DNA of 64,000 nt from positions 11,097,501 to 11,161,500 of the forward strand of contig JAPYXD010000677.1 of assembly GCA_030998225.1 (NCBI GenBank). The letters are read 5' to 3'. The translations under genes were made by a program, and so were the position numbers. The notes below the pieces were generated by a model. It was given only the letters and a program-made list of their open reading frames with translations. It searched no databases and was not told the origin of the DNA. Position 1 is the first letter of the stretch, and each line of letters starts with the position of its first letter. The stretch comes from Diplolepis rosae (Eukaryota; Arthropoda; Insecta; Hymenoptera; Diplolepididae). Of this stretch, positions 1-11,215 are shown piece by piece.

Positions 1-911
1 AAAGTTTTCAATAAGAATAAAACCTTGATAAAATTTTTTTTCAACTCACACTTAATTTTGAATTTTGCTCCAATCGTCTTGAAATTTTGAGACAACATTT
101 TCAAAATGTTTTACTTTAATATATTAAATTATATCTAAATAGCATCTCATAAAATTAGTAATTTAACCAAAAAAATAATGATTTCACTCAGGATTTAGAA
201 TATTTAATTGTAAATTTTGTTTCCTAATTACAATTCCAAAAGTTCTTATTAATTTTAAAAATATGTTTATAAATTTCATCGTTGATAAAGTAATTGAAGT
301 TTAATAATTTATAATTTCATTTTCTCTAAAATCGTTTTTCTGCTTTTGATCAAATTGAGCCCTAAACTAGTTATTACACCCTTGTGAATCTGATGGGCTG
401 AATGTGGGAAATTACATCGTTTCGCTGACCAGATTAATGACGCCATACGAGTATACACAAAAGCAATGTTTAGTCAATAGCAATAAAACGATGTTCAATT
501 TTATTGTTCTGCGAACCACAAGCGGTCATAAGTCTGGTTACCAATCATACACTCAATGTGAAAATCACTACTCGAAAAACATTAACTTTACCGGTATTAA
601 TAAATTTAATAATTTACATTAATAGACTAGATAAAAATTATTTTAAAATTTCCCCTAAAATTGTTCTACAATAATGAATATTTTTGGCTGCGACTCTAGG
701 ACATGACAAAGGACATATTGATCGATGGTTATAGACTTTGATTGGTTTTGAACAATTGAAAAAATGAATTCCTATTTCACCAGCATCAACATTTTTTGAA
801 TTGTGCAAAACCAATTCTAATCTACAGTCTTCCGTTAATTGAACTATGAAAATAGTTAAGTTTCCAACAAATGCCGTTTCCGTTCGGAATAAATATTATA
901 AAATTAAAAGC
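1..911. other. AT-rich non-coding stretch with repeat relics
   Basis: No gene supported. About 55-125 (CTCCAATCGTCTTGAAATTT onward) is closely repeated at 47086-47150, so it is part of a dispersed repeat. About 690-850 holds a foldback with TTGATTGGTTTTGAACAATT, similar to the unit at 21719-21870. The small open frame at 404-622 has no recognisable content. Confidence 0.5.
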
Positions 912-2227
912 TATTACCCGTGTAGAAATTTAAACCGGTTTTTATCGGGCCCTGGCCGGGCCCCGGATAATCAGCCTGGATAATATCAGGGCCCCGGCCG
1001 GGTATACCGGACAGGGCGCAGTAGAAGCCCGGTTAATCCTCGATCGGGTACCGGATAGTTGCCGGTCTGTACCCTGCCAGTCCCTGGTCAGGTATACGTA
1101 TAAGATGTAATCCTGTAAATTACTTTAAAATATTAAAATAAAAGCAGAAAATTATATATTTTTAATTGCTATTTATTAGTCATACATAATATATTTGTTG
1201 CGACAAATCTTTAAATTAAATCAAGTTCATTTGTTGAATGTGTTGAATTGTATCAGCAGGATCTTCACTTATATTAGGCTCTTGCTCATTATTGTCCTGG
1301 TGAATTTCGTGATCAAAGTTTTCTTCATGGTCTTTTGTGATACAAAAATAAAACATTTTTGATTATTTAAACATAAATATATGTCAAAACATACAAACAG
1401 AACTTACCCAAAGGTGTAATGGGAGTCTCAATTTCACTATCAGAATCATCTATGTCGATATCGATTAAATCATGTAAAGTTGAACTATTTTTTATGAACC
1501 TGCGCTTCTTAGAATGCCTATGATTTACATCACGAATACGTTTATCCATTATTTAAACCGATACTATACGTTATAATTTACAGTGAATTCCCAAGAATGT
1601 TAACATGCACGAAAACTTTGAGGTTAAGACATTATGGTTGCAACTTCAGTGGCAAAAACGTACTTACAGTTCTGAACGTTCATTGAACGATGGAAAATAT
1701 GTTTTTGAAAACGAAATGACTAGTTTTTGCCCGAGAAAATAAAACAATAGTGGTTTGTTTATGGCCGATTGTATATTTAAAGGACCCCAAATATAAACAT
1801 TATAATTAATTATCTTGAAAAACATCATTTTCTGTCATCGTTCAATGAAGGTTCAAACCTGTAAGTGTATCTGGCAAAAGTTGTGTTTTTAAATTTTTCT
1901 ACACAATTTTTGGTCTCGCATATATTTTAACATCTGATTTAATATATTATAGATACATTATTTTTATAAAACTTGTTAGCATATTCATAAAAATGCAAAA
2001 TTCGAAACAATTAGACGACCTGATCGGGTCCCGTCCAGTGCCCGGGCGGAAACCGTAAAGCAACTTGCATGGCCATAGTCTGACCAGGCCCTGGTTGGGG
2101 AGAATTTTCCAAACTGCGCGGGCAAGGCCCGACCAGGCCCTGGTTGGGTAAAAATTAACCGGCTATTGCCCGGCGAGGACCCGACCGTTAGCAGGGCATA
2201 TTCGAGACAATTTCTGCACGGGTAATA
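912..2227 (-). mobile_element. 1.3-kb DNA transposon with GC-rich ends and a spliced gene
   Basis: Terminal inverted repeats TATTACCCGTGTAGAAATT (912-930) and the reverse complement of TATTACCCGTGCAGAAATT (2209-2227) match at 18 of 19 positions. The ends are consistent with a TA target duplication. Subterminal stretches (about 930-1095 and 2020-2200) are strikingly GC-rich for this window and full of CCCTGG, CCGGGCC and GACCAGGCCCTGGTTGGG motifs, probably transposase-binding repeats. A further inverted repeat pairs about 1651-1695 with 1829-1878, around GTTCATTGAACGATG. The middle carries a two-exon minus-strand gene. The superfamily is not recognised. Confidence 0.75.
1216..1549 (-). CDS. 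Transposon-borne two-exon gene, 85-aa protein of unknown function
   Basis: Exon 1 is 1549-1408 and exon 2 is 1331-1216, on the minus strand. The donor TTGG|GTAAGT and the acceptor ATCACAAAAG|ACC bound a 76-base intron, and the two exons total 258 bases, exactly 86 codons with TAA. The N-terminus, MDKRIRDVNHRHSKKRRF, is basic and looks like a nuclear-localisation or DNA-binding segment. It is followed by an acidic tract (DLIDIDIDDSDSEIE), and exon 2 adds more acidic, Gln/Asn-rich sequence ending QHIQQMNLI. Without splicing the frame runs only 60 aa. No transposase motif is visible; it may be an accessory protein or the remnant N-terminus of a larger transposon protein. An ATG followed by a clean phase-preserving intron makes chance less likely. 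Confidence 0.5.
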
Positions 2228-2439
2228 ATTGTTATTAATAGTAATTAATATTTATCACAAATTGTGAAGAAAATTTAGATTAGCTTTAAGATTGATGATG
2301 ATAAATTTGTATCGCTAATCGTTAGTTTTTAGATAAAATTGAAAATCTAGAGAGTGAGAGGACTTGATCTACTCTTGCGTTTTATTTATTTTTTATTTAA
2401 TTTTTCTTTTGTGGGTGTGATTTCTACTAACTGAATCGA

Positions 2440-2660
2440 CCAAGTCTGGAGTACATGATAAGCATAGCTCTTTCGAAGACTTTACCGGACACAAAGTCCA
2501 ATTACTGTGAGTTCAAATTGCCTTTGTCTCGCAACAACTCCGGAGAATCTTCGTCCTGCTCCAGTTCCGGCACGCGAAGTTCGAGAAACGATATTTCTAA
2601 ACTTTAAAGAGACACGTAGACCTGACATGGAAAACGACGCTAAATCGCACTCAGCGCCTC
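2440..2660. other. GC-richer island, possible exon or regulatory block
   Basis: A stretch with near-balanced base composition inside AT-rich sequence. Reading plus, TKSGVHDKHSSFEDFTGHKV stays open up to a GTGAGT at 2507; reading minus, a segment with SRTSRAGTGAGRRFSG is open for more than 35 codons. Neither is a recognised protein. It could be an untranslated exon of the gene that follows, or a conserved regulatory block. Confidence 0.2.
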
Positions 2661-3137
2661 AGAAATAAGGGATGTAAAAGTTAGATGATTCAAAAGCCGA
2701 CTGTCGAGAATCCGTTTGAATAGGATTGAATTAAATCACACAGTTGCAAAACTTTATAACAAGAACTCTTCCTACTTCTGGAATTAACTTATGTTTTCTC
2801 ATAAATTTCAATTTTCTTCAGTCTTCAACTGTTTTCAAGTTTTTTACTAATCAGATGAGCAAAAAAAATTATTTTCGAAATAGAATAATCACCATAACGT
2901 CAGCGGCTCTAAGCTTTTTTCTTTTTTTTTTCTTTTTCAATGGTAGTGGAAAGAAAAACAAAAAAGGACGAAATAATGAAAAAGAAAGTTGTCTTCTTTT
3001 TTCTTTCCTCATTTTTTGTTGTTTTCTAAGGTCATTTATTGAAAAAGCTTACATGTCCACATATTTTTCTAAATTTGATTGTTGCAGATTGTTGTCTGAG
3101 AGAAAATTGTTGAGGGAGAGATTTATTGCGCTCGCCT

Positions 3138-3470
3138 AGCACAACTCAGCACAACTTCAGTTTTTAAAAAAAAAACAAAATGACGGTGCTGGTGAAGAAA
3201 TCGTTTTTTCAAAATTTTGACACTAATTTTCATTTTTTTTTTAAATCGTTTTGGGCACATTTTAGCACAAACCTAGCAAAACTGAGCACAATTTTTGTTT
3301 TTTCAAAAACCAAATAGCGGCGCTGGTAAAAAAAATTTTTAGCAAAATTTTGTCCCCGATTTTCATTTTTTTCAAAAATTGTTTGCGGCACAATTCAGCA
3401 CAAACCTAGCACAATCCAGCGCAACTTTTGTTTTCTTGAAAAAAAAATTGCGGTGCTAACTTCCTGGACA
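3138..3470. repeat. Degenerate tandem repeat, about 128-base unit, 2.5 copies
   Basis: Units start near 3138, 3261 and 3390, each opening with GCACAA-CTAGCACAA-like words, then a poly-T/poly-A run, then GCGGTGCTGGT-like words. The open frame upstream at 2744-3139 is low-complexity Phe/Lys/Arg sequence and not credible as a protein. Confidence 0.55.
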
Positions 3471-3959
3471 TCCAGATCGAATAAGAATGAATTATTGTTT
3501 TTAGTTTTGCGTTTTTATTCAAAAATTTTTTTGATTAAAATTTTTTATGATTCTGAATAAATATAAGAAAATTTGCTAGATTTTAATGAAACATGTTCTA
3601 TTCATAAAAAAAATTTGAATTGGTGCATCAAACATCGTGAAATGGCAAGGAGTTAAATCGCAGATCAAAAATTATAATGTCTCTCAGCAAAAATTTGGTT
3701 CTTTAACAATTTTTCAATATTAGATTCTTCTGTTCATCTGTCACAGAATTATTTATTTTGATGGAATAAATAATTTAGTGTATTTAAAAACCCTCATTAC
3801 TGAATAAGGTTCTTGTATTCACAGATTTACAAATTTTGTTAACATTTGTAAAATAAAATCTTTTTTTAATTTTAAAAATACAGCAATTTTGTAGGCACAA
3901 CATTTATTTATTTTAATGAGACAAATTAATTGATTTATATAAAAACCTTTTATGACCCA

Positions 3960-4050
3960 AATAATTTTCTGAAACGGATTTTTTGTACCAGGCAGACGTA
4001 AACAAAAGAGCAGAAAATATCCGTTTGGTACAGAAAATCCATTTTATGGG
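3960..4050. repeat. Short inverted repeat
   Basis: CTGAAACGGATTTTTTGTACC near 3972 is matched in reverse near 4028-4046 (GGTACAGAAAATCC), with AAACGGAT / ATCCGTTT also paired. A small foldback; the rest of 3480-5580 is AT-rich, with a GC-richer patch at 4560-4770 in which I see no coding frame. Confidence 0.4.
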
Positions 4051-5460
4051 TATTGACTTTAAAAAAATCTAATTGATACTTCCGATGCAATACAGTATTT
4101 CATATGAAGTAATTTGCTTCCGTTGTTTAGTTAACTCCGAATATACACCGTTAAAAATATTTCTGATTTTACAATACTCGAATGGAATTTTGTTATCAAA
4201 TAATTTTTCAGACTTACAATACAAGTGTTGTAAATTTGCTATTAAGCGGTATCATCATCAGTTGTGAAATTACAATACATCATGTGTTGTAAAATTACAT
4301 TATGTTTTAGTAATAAACTTTCACTACAATATTGTAAAATCACAATAAAAATTTTTTACGCGTCTGTTAATATTTTTTTGCAGTTGTTAATATTAACTTC
4401 TGACCGAGTTTTAACATGAACATTTTTTCCCCAGGCTAATTATATAATAATTAGTGTTCATGAAATTTGTAAATTAAGTGTTACCATGAGTTGGAAAGGT
4501 GGTTGAACTTAAAACTAAGGAAAATAATTTGAGATTATTTTCAAAGTGAATTGCAAATCAGATCACTTTTGTTTTTGGCGCGCAAACTTGCATCAAACGT
4601 TTCGGAACGACTAAAGTTATGGGATTGAAATTCATGAAGCAGCGGGCTCGCTTACAGCATTGATGATACTTGGCGAAGTCGCAGATGATCCCTCGAGAGG
4701 GATGAATGCGTACAGTGCCTTTATCGTTCCTTAATATACTCGTTTCACGATGTCGCGAACGAGCCTCTTGAGAATCTGTTAGAACACAAATATTTACTTA
4801 AAAATTATTCCACAGACACTTTGAAACATATTTATGCAACTCAAACCATTCAAGTATTATTTTTATGACAAGCTGTAAACCTCAAATTCAACGACTATTA
4901 CCATTTCCATTTACTCATTCTCGGAAAAATGCATGGAGAGACTTTTCTTTGGAAAATTTTATAAACATCTGAGGCATTCATTTAATAAAAACTATTCAAG
5001 TAGCATTTTCCTGACAAGTTGCAGTCCCTGCTTTCAACGAATTATTACAGTTTGTATTCACGTATTCCCGGAAAAGTACACGAAGAGACTTTTCATTGGA
5101 AAAATTTTACCATTTAAACCTAAAAGGGAAAATTTTACCATTTCAACCTAAAAGGTAAAAGCTACATAGTACATTCTTCCTTATTTTGGCAAAAATTCGA
5201 AAATATTTTCTATCGTTAGTTAAATTTTCTATGCAGGGTAAGTTTTTTATCGTAAGATGTCGAAATATCTTAAGAAACACGCATCGTACGAAAAAAATGT
5301 CCGCAATAAAAACTTTTTATCTTTGCTTTTTGCAAAAACTTATCCCACTCCTTGGGGGTGGAAGGGGATTAAATTTTCTTTTTCGAATAAAACTTACGTA
5401 TTGTTAAATAAAAATTCCGAATCTGCAATAAAAAATAGAGTTTCTCATTTAGAATGTCTG

Positions 5461-5475
5461 CCCCCCCCCCCCCCC
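5461..5475 (+). repeat. Poly-C tract of 15
   Basis: A run of 15 C inside AT-rich DNA. Homopolymer C of this length is rare here and prone to slippage and sequencing error. It breaks the reading of the two overlapping short frames around it. Confidence 0.9.
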
Positions 5476-5585
5476 AAATGTTGGATGAATTGTTGTAAAG
5501 TCGCTTTTGTACTTTTTTCCCACGATGCGTATTTTTTCAGATGATTTGATGTCTCAAGATAAAAAATTCACCCACGCCGAAAAAA

Positions 5586-5708
5586 TTCCAGTTAAAATAA
5601 CCGGAATTCCGGTTAGGCCATATTTAAAATTATTTTCTGGTTGAAATAACTAGAAAATAATGTTAAATATGGCCTAACCGGAATTCCGTTTGTTTTAACT
5701 GGACTTTT
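5586..5708. mobile_element. Small foldback element
   Basis: Arms CCAGTTAAAATAACCGGAAT (from 5588) and the reverse-complement copy ending TTTTAACTGG at about 5702 pair over about 55 bases with few mismatches, around a short loop near 5645. Both arms include the palindrome CCGGAATTCCG and GGCCATATTTAA. Non-coding. Confidence 0.7.
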
Positions 5709-5879
5709 TTTTTTAGTGCAGTATATCAAAGGCCTTATTTTTTATGTTTTAGACTCCTCCCGATCGAAAAGTCCGCTGCCATTTTGGGCCTTAGCGTATT
5801 AAATTTTGAATTATCACGTCTCGAAATATGGAATTTTAACATGGTCTCTTATGGAAAGTCATTTCGCGGGCTCATAATA

Positions 5880-6326
5880 TCACGAATTTGCGAAAAATTT
5901 TCTGCTGGCGGCGTTGCGGAAAACTATGGAACCGTTGGGAAATTTCATAAGAATATTAATTTTTCTTTGAAAATCGTATCTTACCTTATACCTCGGAAAG
6001 TTATTTCGAAATAAACGCCAGAAAACAAGAATAAAAAGGAAGTGGAATCCATATTTCCGCTTAGCTGACGATAACACTATAGTTGTCATCTCTTCGGGTG
6101 AGTCCGCGATTAGATCTCGAGTGATTAGCGCAGCGAGATGATTGCCGAAGTTCACCGAAATAAATACTGCAAGAGTCAAATAAAGATTGTAAATTAATGG
6201 AAAACATTTTTTTCCAATCGTCATAGGTATTAATAGTAAATTATAACGGAAAAAAAATTTCCGCACAATGTTCAGAATTTTGCAACGCGTATGAAACATT
6301 TTCGAAAAATTGTTATAGTTGCTCAT
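5880..6326 (-). CDS. Hypothetical 148-aa open frame with hydrophobic segments
   Basis: The longest open frame outside the transposases. It has a hydrophobic stretch (NLYLTLAVFISVNFG) and a second (GFHFLFILVFW), with a charged middle (RDLIADSPEEMTTIVLS). I do not recognise the family. The layout slightly recalls an insect chemoreceptor exon, but no diagnostic motif is present. The start at 6326 lies next to the TTAA end of the foldback at 6347. It could be a chance frame or a receptor remnant. Confidence 0.25.
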   Translation of the reverse strand: MSNYNNFSKMFHTRCKILNIVRKFFFRYNLLLIPMTIGKKCFPLIYNLYLTLAVFISVNFGNHLAALITRDLIADSPEEMTTIVLSSAKRKYGFHFLFILVFWRLFRNNFPRYKVRYDFQRKINILMKFPNGSIVFRNAASRKFFANS

Positions 6327-6346
6327 TTGATCGCTACCGGACTACC

Positions 6347-7020
6347 TTAAGGAAGTTCGTTCACGAAAATTAGACCTCAGGCAAAAATAGATAATTTTGT
6401 TTTCAAGAATAGCAATATTTTAATTGAAGGGCTAATTTGAAAGAGAAAAGATTATTTTTCACGAAGAAAATTTGAAACAGAAAAAAATAATTTTATTAAT
6501 AAATTTTATTTCTGCCCAAACTTATTTTTTTATCGCTTCGAGCCAAATTTTTAAAAATGATGCGATTCTAATAAATCACAGTTCATTTTTTTAGGAGAAA
6601 GATTCTCTAAAACATGACCGTTTCCTATTTTTGAAATTGAATTAATTATTATCAAATACAGCAATTTGTTTATAAAAATTTTGTTTTGTAAAATAGTTTT
6701 TTTATAATTTCAGCCATTAAAGAATTCATTTTGAAAAATTGGAAACGGTCATGTTGTAGAGAATCTTTTTCCTAAAAAAATGAACCGTGATTTATTAGAA
6801 TCACATCATTTTTTAAAAATTTGTCTCGAAGCGATAAGAAAATAAGTTTGAGCAAAAATAAAATTTATTAATAAAATAATTTTTTCGTGTTTCAAATTTT
6901 TTACATGAAAAATAATCTTTTACCATTCAAATTAGCCCTTCAATAATAATATTGCTATTCTTGAAAGCAAAATTATCTATTTTTGCCTGAGGTCTAATTT
7001 TCGTGAACGAACTACCTTAA
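6347..7020. mobile_element. TTAA-flanked foldback element, copy 1
   Basis: A long inverted-repeat element: TTAA then GGAAGTTCGTTCACGAAAAT at the left, and the reverse complement (GTGAACGAACTACC then TTAA) at the right. The arms run for over 300 bases, through GACCTCAGGCAAAAATAG and GAAAAAGATTCTCTAAAAC-like words. It has no coding capacity. The same family recurs at 12.8, 15.9, 16.5, 24.6, 49.3 and 61.3 kb. Confidence 0.85.
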
Positions 7021-7453
7021 AGTGTTTTAGTTTGGAAATGTAATTATTCAACATTCAATAGATGTATTACACTGCCTTTCATTTTTTTTAAATCGTCTGA
7101 TTCCTATCATTTCCTGTTTAGGAGAAAAAAATGAACTTTACTAGCGGCGAAAAAAGGCTTTTTACTGGATGACTAGTCGTAACTCTCTGTTGAGAGGGTG
7201 GATCAGACGCACTTTATTAAGACAAACGAGGCTTTCTATTCTACATCCACTCGAAATTCCTCGACTCCTTAATCGTAATACTCACCAAAACAGATCGAGT
7301 AAAGCTATACACGTATCCTCGTTTATGGGGTGTCTAGCAAAAAGGACCACATAAATGTTGATGCCATGGACTGTTCAAATTTATTTATTGATACATTTTT
7401 CATGCACATATATTTTCATTTGTAACAAAACGAAACTGCACCAACAGTATCAA

Positions 7454-7454
7454 A

Positions 7455-7488
<34 letters not shown>
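7454..7488 (+). repeat. (ATT)n microsatellite
   Basis: About eleven uninterrupted TTA/ATT units. The surrounding stretch 7021-8476 is otherwise AT-rich and I see no gene in it; the minus-strand frame at 7743-7973 is unrecognised. Confidence 0.9.
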
Positions 7489-8476
7489 CTTAAGAGACGA
7501 AATAAAATTGTTTGAAATAAATTTTTTGACGTAAAAGTGCTTTTTTTGTAAAAATATTCATTTTATATTACCAATTTTCGTCAAAAATTTAAAATTGAAT
7601 TTTCTCTGTATAAGAATATAAATCTAGCGATAGATAAATTCCTGGTAAAAAAAAATTAGCAAATTAACAGAGCTGTCAATTTCATATTTAACAAATATAA
7701 ACGTGTGACTTGTATATATGAAGCTCGTTTTGCGTCGAATTTTTAAATTTGAGATTCGCCCCGGGCAACAAACATTCGCTCCCTCCTAAAGATGAAAGTT
7801 TCTTTATGACGGGATGGGGAGAGTTTATGAAAGTAGAATGTAATCGAATAACTCATTTTTCCATAAGGACAAAATCGTTCTAAACACATCACATGAAAAG
7901 AAGTTTTTGCTGGTTTTATTCTGGCTTTTTTTTCAAATAGGTGGGTATACAATAAATTGGTTTTCGTTTTCAATTTATTTTCGATATGAATGAGTCATAT
8001 TTAAACTTATATTTCAATTTAAATATTCACTAGAACGAAAATTTAGTGTTAAATGAAACCTCAACACTTTAATTAAAATAAATAAATAGAAAATTAAAAC
8101 TTTTGTCGTTCTTGGGTTTTCTTCAAAAGTTATAGTGCACAAGTTATCAACAATACAGTTTTATTAAAATTAAAATAAAATTTAGTGTTTGGGCAAAAAG
8201 TAATTTTTATGCGAAAATTTAATCAATTGTTCATTGATCATTATTAAATATTTTAAAATATTTTCATTTGCATTAATTTTATTCAAAGAAACCGATTTTC
8301 ATCTTTTATTCATTGTAATACCTCAACTTTCAAACGACATTGGTGATTTTCGAATAATTAAAAGTGATAATCAATGGTAAATAATCACAATTTTTACGTA
8401 ACATTTTTATAAAAGTGTCCCATAATTGTATCAGTTACAGAACAAGAAACACAATATAACAATTATCGAACAAATA

Positions 8477-9234
8477 CAGGGTTTCCCAATAGGGGTGATA
8501 TGATTTTGAATGTCCCTATCGGGCTGATTTGAACTGAAATTTTTGACGTCTGCTGTCAGTTGTCATCAGTAAGGTTTGCCATTTAATCATGAGTAGTTTC
8601 ACGCTTCCACAACGTTTGGAAATTGTCCAATTATTTTATCAAAATTCGAGAAGTTTTGTCGGTGTTGAAAGAGCATATCGTGCAAAATATGGTCGTCATT
8701 CTGCTCCATCCGCGCTCTCAATTCGTCGAATAATCGATAAGTTGGAGAGTGAATTTACTCTATTGGATACTAAGCCTAAAAATCGTATGCGTACCGCACG
8801 TTCTACACAGAATATAGCCGCCGTACAGGCCAGTATCGAGGAAAACCGTGAATTGTCCGTGCCACGCCGATCTCAGGAATTGGGCCTGTCCAGGATGACT
8901 ACCTGGCGTATTTTGCGATTGGATCTTGGCCTGCATCCCTATAAGATGATTCTGGCCCAAGAACTGAAGCCTAATGACCATCGTTTGCGTCGGGAGTTCG
9001 CGGATTGGGCTCTGGAATCAATTGAAAATCATCCCAATTTTCATCAAAAAATCATCTTTTCTGATGAGGCGCATTTTTGGCTCAAGTCTCGGGGGACATT
9101 TGGCCGATATATTCTTTAAATCATAAATGGTATAGAATATCCAATATAATAAAAAAGATTTCGATCAATTCCGAATGAATATTCAGTGTTTTTTTTTCAA
9201 TTTCAAAACATATCACCCTTATTGGGAAACCCTT
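8477..9234 (+). mobile_element. Mariner-like element, internally deleted (758 bp)
   Basis: Terminal inverted repeats start AGGGTTTCCCAATAGGGGTG at the left and AGGGTTTCCCAATAAGGGTG (reverse strand) at the right, with TA on both flanks (8475-8476 and 9235-9236). It is a shortened relative of the 1.3-kb element at 39940-41244: the two termini differ at a few positions only. Confidence 0.88.
8589..9119 (+). pseudogene. Truncated Tc1/mariner-type transposase (176 aa)
   Basis: Starts MSSFTLPQRLEIVQLFYQNS just inside the left terminal repeat. It keeps two helix-turn-helix regions (about residues 1-55 and 85-115, the second around SRRSQELGLSRMTTW-like sequence) and the first catalytic aspartate in IIFSDEAHFWL. 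After residue about 168 the reading changes abruptly. In another frame the next bases give GGHLADIFFKS and a stop, the expected C-terminus of the family. So an internal deletion of roughly 550 bases removed the second and third catalytic residues and shifted the frame. It cannot be active as a transposase, though the terminal repeats could still be mobilised by a relative. Confidence 0.88.
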
Positions 9235-10180
9235 TAGATAACAAATCTTGTCCTGTAACTGTCACAATTATTGGACATTTTTACAAAACTTTTATGTATA
9301 ACAATTACGTATCGGCTGTAAATTCTACTGGGTAATTGCCTTTTTGCTCTGAAAAATGATTAATGTGCATTCGGAAACTGAAAAAAAGGACAAAGAACAC
9401 GATAATATAGAAAGAGGCTAAATAAATAAGGTGTAAGAAGAAATGAAGGCTACAAATTGCTGTGGACCTATAGCTCGAATTTTTTCTCTGCAAAAAGTAT
9501 CCTGGAGCCAATTCTGGTGAGAATGAGATGAAGCTTGAGAAAAAAGGATGTGTCGGTACTCGGGTGCTCGACCCTTCGTCATTAACGTAACCTCGTTCGG
9601 GTACAAGTCCATCACTTGTCTGGAAGGTTATCGGTTACGGCAGAGATCGTTCGTCATTGAGACAACTCTGTCTTCTCTTAATGACCTGTTAGGATCAGGT
9701 CAACCTTTACATTTAAGAGGCAAATGGCACAAATGTGTAAATTCGAGAAAAGAATCTGCTACTTTTCATTTCGATTGTTCTAAAAGTGCCTCGTCGCCGA
9801 ATAAATAGGTTATTAGGATATTTCAAGTTAAACTCGGAGAGCTTTTTACAGAATCTTTATAATTTAAAAGGTCAAGGAGACTGAAGTCAAATTGAAGAGC
9901 GCTTGCAGTAAAAAATAGATATTTCAAATATATATATAACAATGAAGAAAAATGTAAAAAGATATCAATATTAATGATTAAAAAAAATTAAAACTTACGC
10001 TTTGAAAAAAATAATCAAAATTTTTTTATTTTCCATAGACAGATCTTAACATTTTTAAAGATATTGTGTTGAAAAAATTAATAAAAATAAAACTGTTTCC
10101 TGCCAAAATTTCTTTAAAGACAAACTCGTAGATTTTTTTCACGGGAACAATTTTTTCTGTCAAAATTATATTGCAACACG
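9235..10180. other. AT-rich intergenic stretch, nothing supported
   Basis: Short overlapping frames on both strands at 9305-9808 are mutually exclusive and unrecognised. No repeat with clear ends was seen. Confidence 0.4.
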
Positions 10181-10554
10181 TACACTGAAAAAAAATGGAT
10201 GCGAAAAATTTAACTGAGACCCCTTAATAAAGTGAAAATCATTATTCTTTAGTAAAAATAGATTTTTTGCAGCTAAAAATAAGTAGTTAAAATTACTATT
10301 GTACGTAGTTTTATCGCTAATAGCAGATCTGATTGTGTCGATGTAGTAAAAATAGCTAAATATATATTTCAGTTAATATGGCGTGAATAATAGAATCAAT
10401 TGCAGCCTTGATAGTATACAGAAGCAGTAAAAGTTACTATATAAGAGTGATTAGAGAAAAAATTGATGATTAGTAAAGTGTACTATTTTTTTAATGGTAC
10501 CGCATTATTCAGAATGATTTATTCTTATTCTGGACTTGCATTGACCCTTTATTA

Positions 10555-10615
10555 ATAATTGAAGATATATGTGGATGTTGATAGTATCAACATTAACATA
10601 TATCTTCAATTATTT
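10555..10615. repeat. Short inverted repeat
   Basis: AATTGAAGATATATG and its reverse complement CATATATCTTCAATT face each other with GTTGATAGTATCAAC between, itself a palindrome. It lies downstream of a TA-rich CACTGAAAAAAA end at about 10185 that may mark another TACACTGA-type relic. Confidence 0.6.
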
Positions 10616-10689
10616 ATTCTTTCAGTTGAAACAATTATTTACATTCCACTTGTTATAACTATTATTTACTTCAATCAAACGAACTTTAA

Positions 10690-11215
10690 GACTTACAAGT
10701 AAAGCTACGGAAGTGTCACTCGCCGATTCGAATGAAACTTTGCAAATTTGTAGGGTCCGGAAAAATAATCGACACCTATTTTTTTTTATATCGGCAAAGG
10801 TTTGAGTTGAAGGACGGAAACAACCCTTGAGGGGTGGTTTCCACGTTTGAATTGGAATCACTTGAAGGATTTAAAAGTTGAAATGCTTTTTAGGGATTTC
10901 CGATGTCGCTGAATCCAAATATGAGGTCAAAATTCAAGATAGCGGATCAAAAATGGCGCCCACACTTTATGTGACATTAAGAACTCCTGAGGTGCGTTTT
11001 AAATTTCGAATCACTCGACTAATTTCAATTTATGCGTAAAAAATACCACTAATGTACGATACGGGGGAGGCGCCATTTTGGATCTGCCATTTTTCCTTTT
11101 TTAATTTTGGCCTCTAATTTGGATTCAGTGAGATCGAAAATCTCTAAAAAGCATTTCAACTTTTAAATCCTTTAACCGATTCCAATTCAAACGTGAAAAC
11201 CACCCCTCAAATACT
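10690..11215. mobile_element. Foldback element with long arms (right end truncated)
   Basis: The left arm, 10690-10960, runs from ACTTACAAGTAAAGCTACGG through GTGTCACTCGCCGATTCGAA to GGATCAAAAATGGCGCC. The right arm, from about 11069, mirrors only its inner part (GGCGCCATTTTGGATCTGCC to CCACCCCTCAAATAC). A fuller copy of the same family is at 61126-62410. It provides the empty site that dates the insertion nested in that copy. Confidence 0.8.

Noticed and set aside
2744..3139. 131-codon open frame
   Set aside because: Low-complexity Phe/Lys/Ser sequence from poly-T and poly-A runs, running into a tandem repeat; no domain and no splice context.
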